A stretch of 9,419 nt of DNA from Acidobacteriota bacterium (GTDB taxonomy: Bacteria > Acidobacteriota > Terriglobia > Terriglobales > SCQP01), in NCBI GenBank assembly GCA_021818645.1, contig JAKATS010000373.1:1-9419 (forward strand), in the 5' to 3' direction. Shown piece after piece: positions 1 through 6,625 of the stretch (the first letter of the stretch is position 1; every line of letters starts with the position of its first letter). The notes below the pieces were generated by a model. That model was not told the DNA's origin and made no database searches. It saw nothing but the letters and a program-made list of their open reading frames with translations. The position numbers were made by a program, and so were the translations under genes.

Positions 1-1
1 G

Positions 2-619
2 GAGTACGGCCAGACGCCGCAGATCGTCCTGATGATGCCGCTGCTCGAGGGCCTCGACGGAGTGCAGAAAATGTCGAAGTCGCTGGGCAACTACGTCGGC
101 ATTACGGAAGCGCCGGCGGCGATGTTCGGCAAGCTGATGTCCATTTCGGACGAGCTGATGTGGCGCTATATGCTGCTGCTGACCGACGCCACGGAGGCCG
201 AGATCGCGGCGCAAAAACAAGCCGTCGCCGGCGGCAGCCTGCACCCCATGGAGGCCAAAAAAGCACTGGCCGAGCGCATCATCACCGATTTTCACGGGCC
301 CGTCCCGGCCCGGCAGGCGCGGGCGGAATTTGAAGCGGTATTTCAGCAGGCGCAACTGCCGCGGGATATTCCGGAATTCCAGGTTTCCTTGCGGGATTGT
401 CATCTCGATGCCGGCAAAGGGCTGCGCATTGACAAATTAATACAGCAAATAAAGCTGGCGCCTTCCAATACCGAAGCCGGCCGCCTGATCCGCAGCGGCG
501 CGGTTCAGGTGAACGATGCTGAAATTCGCGAGCTGCACATGCCCGCGCCGCAAGCCCTGCAAACCATGATTTTCAAAGTGGGAAAGCGGCGATTCGCAAA
601 AGTAAATTTTGTGGAATAA
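2..619 (+). CDS. tyrS: Tyrosyl-tRNA synthetase, C-terminal half (5' end cut by window edge)
   Basis: This cytoplasmic class I aminoacyl-tRNA synthetase charges tRNA-Tyr with tyrosine. The reading frame is open from base 2, so the start codon and the N-terminal Rossmann fold with the HIGH motif lie outside the window. About 205 residues are present, against roughly 400 in the family. The KMSKS signature is exact at bases 68-82 and is preceded by the typical stretch MPLLEGLDGVQ. The C-terminal part (about bases 420-545, from LRIDKLI through RLIRSGAVQVN) is an S4-type RNA-binding domain, which in TyrS contacts the tRNA. The protein ends with VGKRRFAKVNF, as usual for the longer bacterial TyrS type. 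The stop TAA (617-619) lies 2 nt before the next start, so the downstream genes are probably co-transcribed. Identity is firm from the KMSKS plus S4 combination; only the missing 5' half is unknown. Confidence 0.95.
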   Translation, partial: EYGQTPQIVLMMPLLEGLDGVQKMSKSLGNYVGITEAPAAMFGKLMSISDELMWRYMLLLTDATEAEIAAQKQAVAGGSLHPMEAKKALAERIITDFHGPVPARQARAEFEAVFQQAQLPRDIPEFQVSLRDCHLDAGKGLRIDKLIQQIKLAPSNTEAGRLIRSGAVQVNDAEIRELHMPAPQALQTMIFKVGKRRFAKVNFVE

Positions 620-621
620 AG

Positions 622-1530
622 TTGGCTTACAGGTACGGACGTTTGAACTGGAATGCCCCTTCATCTCGGGCCATATGCATCCTGGGCATGCATCGCAGCG
701 GCACCTCGGTGGCAGCCCGCGCCCTGAATCTGGCGGGAGTCTATCTGGGCCCGGAAGTGGCGATGATGCCGCCCACGCCCGATAATACCGCGGGTTACTG
801 GGAGCATATGGAAATTTACCGGCTGCACCAGCGCCTGCTGGCGCAGCAGGGGCGGCGCTGGGACATGACCCGGCCCTTGCCGCGCGGCTGGTTGCTGTCG
901 CGCAAAACCGAACCTTTCCGGCGCGAACTGCCTGAGCTGATCGCCAGGCATTTCGCCGGCCAGGCCGTATGGGGGTGGAAAGAACCCTGCACCTGCCTTT
1001 TGCTGCCGCTCTGGCGGGAAGCGCTGGAAAAAGCGGGCGCGAAGCTGATCGGTCTGTTCATGGTGCGCGACCCGCTTGAGGTTGCGGCGTCATTGTTCAA
1101 GCGGGACGGATTGGCGTTTCAACACGGACTGCAATTGTGGTTTTACTATAATGCGATGGCGCTGCGGGAGGCCGTGGGTTTGCCCATGACTTTTCTGCAT
1201 TACGATCGTTTACTGACCAACGGAGAGGCTGAAATGCGGCGCTGCCTGGCCGGCCTCGGGCTCGGCTGGCCGGAAGATCATGCGCAGAGTCAGGCGCTGT
1301 TAGCCAGCATTCAACCGGCCTTGCGCCATCATCAGTCCGTGCCCCAGGGCGATTGGGACTTGCCCGCGGAGGTGCGGGAATTGCATGCCAGGTTGCGCGA
1401 ATTCTGCGATGCACCGGAGCCACGCAAAGACCAGGCCGGCGCGATCGAGCGCCTGACGGACCATTTCCTTTATCCCGGCCCCTTCCAGCGCCTTTGGCGA
1501 GACTGGTCGCGCCCGCGGGCCGGCGCATAG
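622..1530 (+). CDS. Sulfotransferase family protein (PAPS-dependent type)
   Basis: Probably transfers a sulfuryl group from PAPS to a sugar or other acceptor; the acceptor cannot be read from the sequence. The 5'-phosphosulfate-binding loop is clear at residues 22-29 (GMHRSGTS) after a hydrophobic strand. The 3'-phosphate-binding motif follows at R150 and S158 (VRDPLEVAAS), with the eight-residue spacing typical of the fold. Between them GWKEP (119-123) matches the GWKDP-type motif of bacterial members. Length, 302 aa, is normal. No signal peptide or membrane segment is visible, so it is probably cytoplasmic. The start is uncertain: TTG at 622, 2 nt after the tyrS stop, has no good Shine-Dalgarno sequence, and an in-frame TTG at 643 is possible; both keep the PAPS loop. 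The next gene, a glycosyltransferase, begins 1 nt after the stop, which suggests a shared role in making a sulfated glycan (inference). Confidence 0.85.
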   Translation: MAYRYGRLNWNAPSSRAICILGMHRSGTSVAARALNLAGVYLGPEVAMMPPTPDNTAGYWEHMEIYRLHQRLLAQQGRRWDMTRPLPRGWLLSRKTEPFRRELPELIARHFAGQAVWGWKEPCTCLLLPLWREALEKAGAKLIGLFMVRDPLEVAASLFKRDGLAFQHGLQLWFYYNAMALREAVGLPMTFLHYDRLLTNGEAEMRRCLAGLGLGWPEDHAQSQALLASIQPALRHHQSVPQGDWDLPAEVRELHARLREFCDAPEPRKDQAGAIERLTDHFLYPGPFQRLWRDWSRPRAGA

Positions 1531-1531
1531 C

Positions 1532-2482
1532 ATGACCGGCTCCCCTCAGATCAGTTTTCTGGTTCCGGTTTATAACGGTGAGCCGTACCTGGCGCACTGC
1601 CTGGATACGATTCTTCGCCAGGATTGCCGGAATGCCGAGATTGTTGTCTGCGATGACGGATCCACCGATGGATCCTGGGAATTGATTCAGCAATATGCCG
1701 CCCGCGAGCCGCGGATGCGCGCCCTGCGCAATGCCCGGAATCTAGGCTTGCAGGGCAATTTCAACCAATGCCTGCGCGCGGCGCGGGGCGCATTGATTAA
1801 ATATGTTTTGCAGGATGATTTTCTGACCGTAGCCGATGCCGCGCGGCGGCAGGCCGATGTGCTGGAGCGGAATCCCGAGGTGGCGCTGGTCAGCTCGGCT
1901 TCGCTGATCGTGGATGCGCAATCGCGGCCGCTCGCCGTGCGCCGCGAATTCAAAGCCGGCCTGACCTGCGGGCGCGAGGCGATTCTGCGCTGCATGGCGT
2001 GGGCGAGCAATCTGCTGGGCGAGCCGACGCTGGTGATGTTTCGCCGCAGCCAGGCCGGAACCGGCTTCGATGAACGTTTCCGGCAATTGCTGGATCTGGA
2101 ATTCTGCATGCGGCTGCTGGAAGCCGGGCAGCTGTATTATTTTTCCGAACCCTTATCGGCATTTCGCCGGCATGAGGCGCAGGCCACGCGGCACAATAGC
2201 CGCAACGATGCCATCGAGCAGGATCAAATGCTGCTGCTGCGGGCATTTCTGGCGCGGCCGTGGCTGGGGGAAGTCAAGCAAAAACATTGGATTTTCGGCC
2301 AGGTCTACGGCCTGCGCCGCAATCGCGAATTTCGCACGAGCGAATTGCGGGCGCAACTGCTGCGCCGGCTGGGCTGGCCGCGCTATTACCTTTTCTGGCA
2401 GTGGCGCCGGATCGGCTCGCCGGTGCGAAAATTGCAGCGCCGGCTGCGGCTGCGGGCCTGGATGCGGCGGAAGCCGGATTAA
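1532..2482 (+). CDS. Glycosyltransferase family 2 (GT-A fold)
   Basis: Inverting nucleotide-sugar glycosyltransferase, likely cytoplasmic or membrane-associated, adding one sugar to a polysaccharide or lipid-linked glycan. The N-terminus is typical GT2: ISFLVPVYNG (residues 7-16), then VVCDDGSTDGS (38-48), where the aspartates bind the nucleotide. The metal-binding position is LQDDF (93-97), a variant of the usual DxD. Further on LDLEF (about 190) sits where the family carries its catalytic acidic residue. No transmembrane helix is seen. The C-terminal 40 residues are very rich in Arg and could contact membrane phospholipid. ATG at 1532 lies 1 nt after the sulfotransferase stop, with no evident Shine-Dalgarno sequence, so translation may be coupled. 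Its stop codon overlaps that of the convergent hemG. The donor and acceptor sugars cannot be predicted. Confidence 0.9.
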   Translation: MTGSPQISFLVPVYNGEPYLAHCLDTILRQDCRNAEIVVCDDGSTDGSWELIQQYAAREPRMRALRNARNLGLQGNFNQCLRAARGALIKYVLQDDFLTVADAARRQADVLERNPEVALVSSASLIVDAQSRPLAVRREFKAGLTCGREAILRCMAWASNLLGEPTLVMFRRSQAGTGFDERFRQLLDLEFCMRLLEAGQLYYFSEPLSAFRRHEAQATRHNSRNDAIEQDQMLLLRAFLARPWLGEVKQKHWIFGQVYGLRRNREFRTSELRAQLLRRLGWPRYYLFWQWRRIGSPVRKLQRRLRLRAWMRRKPD

Positions 2483-3891
2483 AATTGAAGCAATGTGCGC
2501 GCGGCGGCGTAGCCCGATTCAATGCAATCCGAAATTCCAATGCCGCGATAGGCGTTGCCGGCCAGCGCCAGCCCGGCATGCCCGGCCAGCGCGGCCTGAA
2601 TGCGTTGCAGCCTGCCGGCATGGCCGACGGTATATTGCGCCATGGCGCGCGGCCAGCGGCGGATATGGGCGGCGGATGGCGGCTGTTTTAATCCCAGGAT
2701 GGTTCGCAGTTCGGCCGTGACCAGCGCCAGTAACTGCTCATCGCTGAGCGCCAGCGCCTCAGGATCGCGCGCACCGCCATAAAAAACCCGTAGCAATGCC
2801 CGGCCAGGTGGGACGCGAGCGGGAAATTTATGCTGGATTACGGTGCAGGCGCGCATGCGCAGGCTTTCGCCGGGCGGAATTAAAACCCCAAAGCCATCGT
2901 GGAGAGGCGGAGCGGGCGAGTAGGCCAGGTTGACGGTCAGGGAGGAGGCGTAGGGAATGGCCGCGAGCTGCAGGGCGAGTTCTCCATCCAGCTCCTGCAG
3001 CAATTCCGCGGCGGCCCAGGCCGGCAGGGCCAGAATCAGCCTGCAGCAGTGGATCTGCAAAATCCGGCCGGCCGGCGATTCCGGCGAGGAATGCCGGCAT
3101 TCCAGTTGAAATCCCTCGCCGGATTTTGTGATTCGCAGGACCCGGCAACCGGTTTCAATCCGTGAATCGAGGCGCGCGGCGAGGGCGGCAATGCAGCCCC
3201 CCAACCCATTCCGCAGGGTAGTGAAAAGCGGCAGGCTGGCTCCGGCCTTTGCGCTCCTGCGGCGGCGCGCGCGCCACAAGCTGCGGCTCAGGCTGCCCTG
3301 GCGGGCCATTTGCGCCAGGCGCGGCAATACGGCATCCAAACTGAGCTCGTCGGCATCGCCGCCATACACGCCGCTCAGCAGGGGCGCGACCACGACTTCC
3401 AGCACCTCTGCGCCCAGCCGGGCGCGCACCAGCGCGCCCACGGAAGTTTCTGATGCCGGCGCGCGGGATAGGGTAAAAAATTCCCGTGCGATGCGGGCTT
3501 TGGCGGACCAGGAAAGCAAATCGCTGCGCCACAAAGCCAGCGGCCGCGCCGGCGCCAGCATCTGCCATCCTTCGGGCAGCGCCCGCAGGCGATGTTTGCG
3601 CCAGATCCAGGTGCGGCGCGCGGCGTCATTCGAGCAGACCAACTGCTCGCCCAGGCCAAGCTCGCGGCAGAGTTGAAGGGCCGCGGGTTTTTCCGTCAGG
3701 AATGAGTCCGGGCCTTCTTCAATGGCCATGCCGGCCAGCTGTCCGGTCGAGATCACGCCGCCGGGACGATCCGCGGCTTCCAGCAGACGGAAGTTTTCAT
3801 AACCCTGGCGAAGCAGCTCAAATCCGGCGGCCAGGCCCGCGATGCCGGCGCCAACAATCACAACGTCGTTTTGATCGGGTAGCGAAGCCAA
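2479..3891 (-). CDS. hemG: Protoporphyrinogen oxidase, FAD-dependent (HemG/HemY type)
   Basis: Oxidises protoporphyrinogen IX to protoporphyrin IX (or coproporphyrinogen III in monoderm-type pathways), late in heme synthesis, using FAD; soluble or peripheral at the inner membrane. The N-terminus has a dinucleotide-binding fold: VVIVGAGIAGL (residues 10-20) with the ribose-binding glutamate at 38 (LLEAADRPGG). It is followed by the EGPDSF motif typical of this oxidase family. The C-terminus carries the second FAD-contact region, GNAYRGIGISDCIESG. Length, 470 aa, is normal. Start choice: TTG at 3891 lies 14 nt past the hemE stop with a GGGG stretch upstream, and puts the Rossmann motif at the usual distance. 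A TTG at 3939 would give 486 aa and a 34-nt overlap with hemE, but with a poorer ribosome site. Adjacent hemE supports the assignment. The gene ends tail-to-tail with the glycosyltransferase. Confidence 0.92.
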   Translation of the reverse strand: MASLPDQNDVVIVGAGIAGLAAGFELLRQGYENFRLLEAADRPGGVISTGQLAGMAIEEGPDSFLTEKPAALQLCRELGLGEQLVCSNDAARRTWIWRKHRLRALPEGWQMLAPARPLALWRSDLLSWSAKARIAREFFTLSRAPASETSVGALVRARLGAEVLEVVVAPLLSGVYGGDADELSLDAVLPRLAQMARQGSLSRSLWRARRRRSAKAGASLPLFTTLRNGLGGCIAALAARLDSRIETGCRVLRITKSGEGFQLECRHSSPESPAGRILQIHCCRLILALPAWAAAELLQELDGELALQLAAIPYASSLTVNLAYSPAPPLHDGFGVLIPPGESLRMRACTVIQHKFPARVPPGRALLRVFYGGARDPEALALSDEQLLALVTAELRTILGLKQPPSAAHIRRWPRAMAQYTVGHAGRLQRIQAALAGHAGLALAGNAYRGIGISDCIESGYAAARTLLQF

Positions 3892-3905
3892 GCCAGAAAC
3901 CCCGG

Positions 3906-4952
3906 TTACGAAGCGGCCGCGGAGAATTCCCGCACCCAATTGACGACACTTTTTACGTTTTCCACCGGGGTTTCGGGCAAAACGCCGTGGCCCAGGTTAA
4001 AAATATATCCGGTCTGCCCGTGCGATTGCGCCATCAGATGGCGCACGGCGGATTTCAGTTCCGCGGTCGGGCTGAACAGCCGCAGCGGATCGAGGTTGCC
4101 CTGCAGGGCGCAGCCGCCGCGAAGCTCGCTCCAGGCGCGTGACATTTCCAGGCGCCAATCCAGACCCAGCACGGCCGCGCCGGTGTCATGCAGCGCGCCC
4201 AGATAGCCGCCGGTGCCGGTGGAAAAATAAATCACCGGCACGCCCAGATCCTGCACCGCCTCGATCACCAGCCGGGTATAGGGCAGCACGGCATGGCGGA
4301 AATCGGCTTCGCCCAGTGCGCCTACCCAGCTGTCAAACAACTGTATGGCCTGGGCGCCGGCTTCGACCTGCTCGCTTAAATACTCGAAGATCATGGGGCA
4401 GAGTTTTTGCATGAGCAGCGCCCAGGCCCCGCGGTCTTCGAAGATCATGCGCTTGGTATGCGCGAACTGGCGGCTGGCGCCGCCCTCGATCAGATAGCTG
4501 GCCAGCGTGAAGGGCGCTCCGGCAAAGCCGATCACCGGATAAGTGGCGGGAAAATGTCCGGCCACGCGGCGGATGGCTGCGGAGACGTAGCCCAGCTCGC
4601 CGCGCAGGCTTTCGGGCAGACGCGCGATGGCCGCGCGGTCGCGCAGCACCGGCTCGATCACCGGCCCTTCGCCGGAATTGAAATGCACCTGAAATCCCAG
4701 GGGCAAGGCCGGCAGCAGCAGGTCGGCGAAGATGATGGCTGCGTCCACGCCGAGCTCTTCGGCAGCGGTAATGGTGACTTCGGCGGCCAGTTCGGGGTTT
4801 TGGCAGATTTCCAGCAGTCCGTGGCGAGCGCGCACGGCGCGATATTGCGGCATGTAGCGGCCGGCCTGGCGCATGAACCACATCGGAGTCAGATCCACTG
4901 GCTGGCGGCGGCAGGCTCGTAAAAAACGATCGGAAACACAGGCTTCGGCCAT
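3906..4952 (-). CDS. hemE: Uroporphyrinogen III decarboxylase
   Basis: Cytoplasmic enzyme removing four carboxyl groups from uroporphyrinogen III to give coproporphyrinogen III in heme synthesis. The family signature PMWFMRQAGRYMPQYR (residues 23-38) supplies the two substrate-binding arginines, R28 and R32. The catalytic aspartate is D77 in IIFADLLLP. LFDSWVGAL and the late NLGHGVLPETPVENV, with its conserved histidine, complete the active site. Length, 348 aa, is as expected, starting at ATG 4952. A modest AGG lies about 10 nt upstream. It sits 76 nt downstream of the YmdB-family gene and directly upstream of hemG, so the two heme genes are probably co-transcribed. Ferrochelatase (hemH), which often joins this pair, is not in the window. 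All key residues appear intact. Confidence 0.97.
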   Translation of the reverse strand: MAEACVSDRFLRACRRQPVDLTPMWFMRQAGRYMPQYRAVRARHGLLEICQNPELAAEVTITAAEELGVDAAIIFADLLLPALPLGFQVHFNSGEGPVIEPVLRDRAAIARLPESLRGELGYVSAAIRRVAGHFPATYPVIGFAGAPFTLASYLIEGGASRQFAHTKRMIFEDRGAWALLMQKLCPMIFEYLSEQVEAGAQAIQLFDSWVGALGEADFRHAVLPYTRLVIEAVQDLGVPVIYFSTGTGGYLGALHDTGAAVLGLDWRLEMSRAWSELRGGCALQGNLDPLRLFSPTAELKSAVRHLMAQSHGQTGYIFNLGHGVLPETPVENVKSVVNWVREFSAAAS

Positions 4953-4974
4953 AGTTCAGCCTAGCATTAAGCCC

Positions 4975-4988
4975 CATCGCGATTTTTT
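4975..4988 (-). repeat. 14-nt repeat, copy 1 (upstream of hemE)
   Basis: On the - strand the sequence reads AAAAAATCGCGATG and contains the palindrome ATCGCGAT next to an A-tract. An exact copy in the same orientation lies at 6627-6640. This copy is non-coding, 22 nt before the hemE start, and overlaps the possible -10 hexamer. It could be a protein-binding site; no known regulator is recognised. Confidence 0.35.
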
Positions 4989-5012
4989 AACGTGCCAGGA
5001 CAAACCGCTCAA
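4984..5012 (-). promoter_or_regulatory. Possible internal promoter for hemE-hemG
   Basis: In the 76-nt gap before hemE the - strand reads TTGAGC (5012-5007), 17 nt, then TAAAAA (4989-4984). Each hexamer matches four of six sigma70 consensus positions and the spacing is ideal, with a predicted start about 25 nt upstream of the hemE ATG. The match is modest and could be chance; the heme genes may simply be read through from the zapB-like promoter. Confidence 0.22.
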
Positions 5013-5028
5013 ACAGCCGCCGAACTGG

Positions 5029-5829
5029 CTAGCCGGCGGATTCATTTTCCCGGGCCATGATGCGCACCATGCGCCGGGTGCGGCCGTTTTCTGTTTCCAG
5101 CAACATTGCGCAGAGGCGAATGTCGCCGTAGGCGGGGCTGAGTCTGGCGGCGATGCCGGTAAGAAAACGCTGCAGGACATCTTCGGTGCGGCAGCCGATG
5201 ACCCCGGCAAACGGTCCGGTCATGCCGACATCGGTTTGAAAGCCGGTGCCGCCGGGCAGGATGCGTTCATCGGCGGTGGGCACATGGGTGTGGGTGCCCA
5301 GCACGGCGCTGACCCGGCCATCGAGATACCAGCCCATCGCCTGCTTTTCGCTGGTGGCTTCGGCATGCATATCCACCACGATGGTCTTCACCTGCGCGGA
5401 CAGGGAAGCCAGCAGTTCATCGGCTTTGCGAAAAGGGCAGTCTATGGCAGGCAGGAATACCCGGCCCTGCAGGTTCAGCACCGCGTAGGCTTCGCCGTTC
5501 GCCAGATGGCCGCAATAAAGGCCGGCGCCGGGCAGGCCGGGAGGAAAATTGGCCGGGCGCAGGACGCGTGCCGCATCGGCGGGGAAGTCGCGGTAGTAAT
5601 CGTTCAGCTCGCGGCGGTCCCAGACGTGGTTGCCGGTGGTGATGACGTCGGCGCCGCTTTCGAAGATTTCCTCGGCCAAAGGCCCGGTCAGGCCAAAGCC
5701 GCCGGCGGCGTTTTCGCCGTTGACGATGGTGAGGTCAACAGCGTGTTCCTGCTTGAGGCGGGGCAGATGTCGGGCCAGAGCCTCGCGCCCGGGCTGGCCG
5801 AAGATATCGCCGACGAAAAGGATGCGCAC
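5029..5829 (-). CDS. ymdB: YmdB/TIGR00282-family metallophosphoesterase (cyclic-nucleotide phosphodiesterase-like)
   Basis: Dinuclear-metal phosphoesterase; Bacillus YmdB hydrolyses 2',3'-cyclic nucleotides and influences development and biofilm formation. The whole metal-binding set is visible: D8 in FVGDIFGQPGR, E39 and N40 in NGENAAGG, N67 and H68 in TTGNHVWD, H155 in VVDMHAEATSEK, and H180/H182 in LGTHTHVPT. Length, 266 aa, is normal for the family. The start is GTG at 5829: an in-frame TGA lies two codons upstream, so it cannot be longer. No Shine-Dalgarno sequence is obvious. It follows zapA after 63 nt and precedes hemE by 76 nt. In many bacteria the neighbour upstream is rny (RNase Y); that gene is not present here. 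Family assignment is very sure; the physiological substrate in this organism is not known. Confidence 0.93.
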   Translation of the reverse strand: MRILFVGDIFGQPGREALARHLPRLKQEHAVDLTIVNGENAAGGFGLTGPLAEEIFESGADVITTGNHVWDRRELNDYYRDFPADAARVLRPANFPPGLPGAGLYCGHLANGEAYAVLNLQGRVFLPAIDCPFRKADELLASLSAQVKTIVVDMHAEATSEKQAMGWYLDGRVSAVLGTHTHVPTADERILPGGTGFQTDVGMTGPFAGVIGCRTEDVLQRFLTGIAARLSPAYGDIRLCAMLLETENGRTRRMVRIMARENESAG

Positions 5830-5854
5830 ATATCAAGAATAGCGGTACCCCCGC

Positions 5855-5881
5855 GATTCCGGGTGCCTCCCGGCGATAATC
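5855..5881 (-). other. Inverted repeat in the zapA-ymdB spacer
   Basis: A perfect CCGGG/CCCGG stem (5859-5863 with 5869-5873, 5-nt loop) is extended by GATT/AATC (5855-5858 with 5878-5881) across a 4-nt bulge. It fills much of the 63-nt spacer between zapA and the YmdB-family gene. There is no T-run after it on the - strand, so it does not look like an intrinsic terminator. An RNA processing or stability element is possible. Confidence 0.35.
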
Positions 5882-5892
5882 CCGCAAAAATA

Positions 5893-6186
5893 CTAGCCCA
5901 CCCGGCTGAGGGCGCGATCGAGCACGGCGCTGCAGGCGGCGGTGCGTTCGTGCACAGCCTGCTCGAGGCGGGCAATCTGCGCGCGCTGGGTTTCCAGTTC
6001 ATCGGCCAGATTCATGGCGGTCAGAATGGCCACGCGCAGGGAGTCGGCCAGACGCGCCTGGCGGGCGATCTGCCGCATTTTGCCGTCCACGGTGGCGGCC
6101 AGGCGGCGCACGTACTCGGCATTGTTGTCACCGGCAATATTGTAGGGCTGGTCGTAAATTTCAACCCGGGTCACGGTTTTCTGCAT
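5893..6186 (-). CDS. zapA: Cell division protein ZapA
   Basis: Small cytoplasmic protein that binds and cross-links FtsZ filaments at the division ring. The 97-aa product fits the family: an N-terminal beta region (VTRVEIYDQPYNIAG, residues 5-19), then EYVRRLAATVDGKM, followed by the helical stretch SLRVAILTAMNLADEL and a C-terminal coiled coil used for dimer/tetramer formation. ATG at 6186 was chosen because the domain begins there. A TTG at 6264 would add 26 Arg-rich residues with no family resemblance and overlap the upstream gene. The ribosome site is weak. It lies 61 nt downstream of a coiled-coil gene resembling ZapB, so the two likely work together at the Z-ring. 6S RNA, which follows zapA in gammaproteobacteria, has no room here: only 63 nt separate it from the next gene. 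Confidence 0.88.
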   Translation of the reverse strand: MQKTVTRVEIYDQPYNIAGDNNAEYVRRLAATVDGKMRQIARQARLADSLRVAILTAMNLADELETQRAQIARLEQAVHERTAACSAVLDRALSRVG

Positions 6187-6247
6187 GGCGAATTTTCGCG
6201 AAGCGGCTGGCCGCCTGCGCGCCTTTCCGAAACAATTCCTGCCCCGC

Positions 6248-6526
6248 TCAGGCCAGGGAATCAATCTGCTCGACCAGTTTTTCCACCCGGCGGCGCACTT
6301 CTTCGCGCTCTTTGCGCAGCGAGATCAGCTCTTTTTCCTGGGCCGAAAATTCCTGTTTCAGTTCCTGGAATTTGGCTTTCCAGCCGGCGGCCTCGGTTTC
6401 GGCGCGGCCGCGGGCTTCACGGGCGCCGCGCAGAGCTTCGGCGACACGCTCGATTTTGCCTTCCAGCTGCAGAAAATCGTCCAGTGATTCGGGCGCCAGG
6501 GGGACCAGTTGTGCTTCAGTTGCCAT
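6248..6526 (-). CDS. Small coiled-coil protein, ZapB-like
   Basis: A 92-aa, highly charged protein, almost entirely helical. From about residue 50 to the end (FQELKQEFSAQEKELISLRK onward) it shows heptad spacing of Leu, Ile and Val, ending VEKLVEQIDSL, which indicates a parallel coiled coil. The first 20 residues are less regular. ZapB of Escherichia coli is a similar small coiled coil that binds ZapA, and this gene sits immediately upstream of zapA, so a Z-ring accessory role is likely (inference from context and shape, not from a diagnostic motif). ATG at 6526 is the first gene after a promoter-like sequence at 6572-6600. There is no clear Shine-Dalgarno sequence in the T-rich leader. It could instead be an unrelated coiled-coil protein. 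Confidence 0.75.
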   Translation of the reverse strand: MATEAQLVPLAPESLDDFLQLEGKIERVAEALRGAREARGRAETEAAGWKAKFQELKQEFSAQEKELISLRKEREEVRRRVEKLVEQIDSLA

Positions 6527-6571
6527 GATGGATAAGGTATAAAATCCGTAAAAAAAATTTGAACTAGCGCG

Positions 6572-6600
6572 AGTATAACCTCAGCCGCCACGATGCGCAA
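6572..6600 (-). promoter_or_regulatory. Probable sigma70-type promoter for the zapB-like/zapA/ymdB/hemE/hemG run
   Basis: On the - strand TTGCGC (6600-6595) is followed after exactly 17 nt by TATACT (6577-6572), a five-of-six match to the -10 consensus; the -35 matches three of six. The expected transcription start, near 6565, leaves a T-rich leader of about 40 nt before the ATG at 6526. It lies in the only non-coding stretch (99 nt) between the DNA glycosylase gene and the coiled-coil gene, which is where a promoter is expected. The -35 falls inside an inverted repeat (6593-6607). Confidence 0.45.
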
Positions 6601-6607
6601 CGCGCAT
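6593..6607. repeat. Short inverted repeat over the -35 region
   Basis: A perfect ATGCGC / GCGCAT pair separated by AAC. It overlaps the putative -35 hexamer at 6595-6600. No T-run follows in either direction, so it is not an intrinsic terminator. An operator is possible but unproven. Confidence 0.3.
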
Positions 6608-6625
6608 GGGGGTGATGATCGAGAT

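Noticed and set aside
4990..5000. TGGCAC as a sigma54 -24 element before hemE
   Set aside because: No matching TTGC at the required -12 distance.
5830..5892. 6S RNA (ssrS) after zapA
   Set aside because: Only 63 nt are available, far less than the roughly 180 nt needed.
4873..6528. A 551-codon open frame on the + strand, antisense to hemE, the YmdB gene, zapA and the coiled-coil gene
   Set aside because: It runs across four well-recognised genes on the other strand; its composition (Gly, Ala, His and Gln rich, no motif) is what GC-rich antisense frames give.
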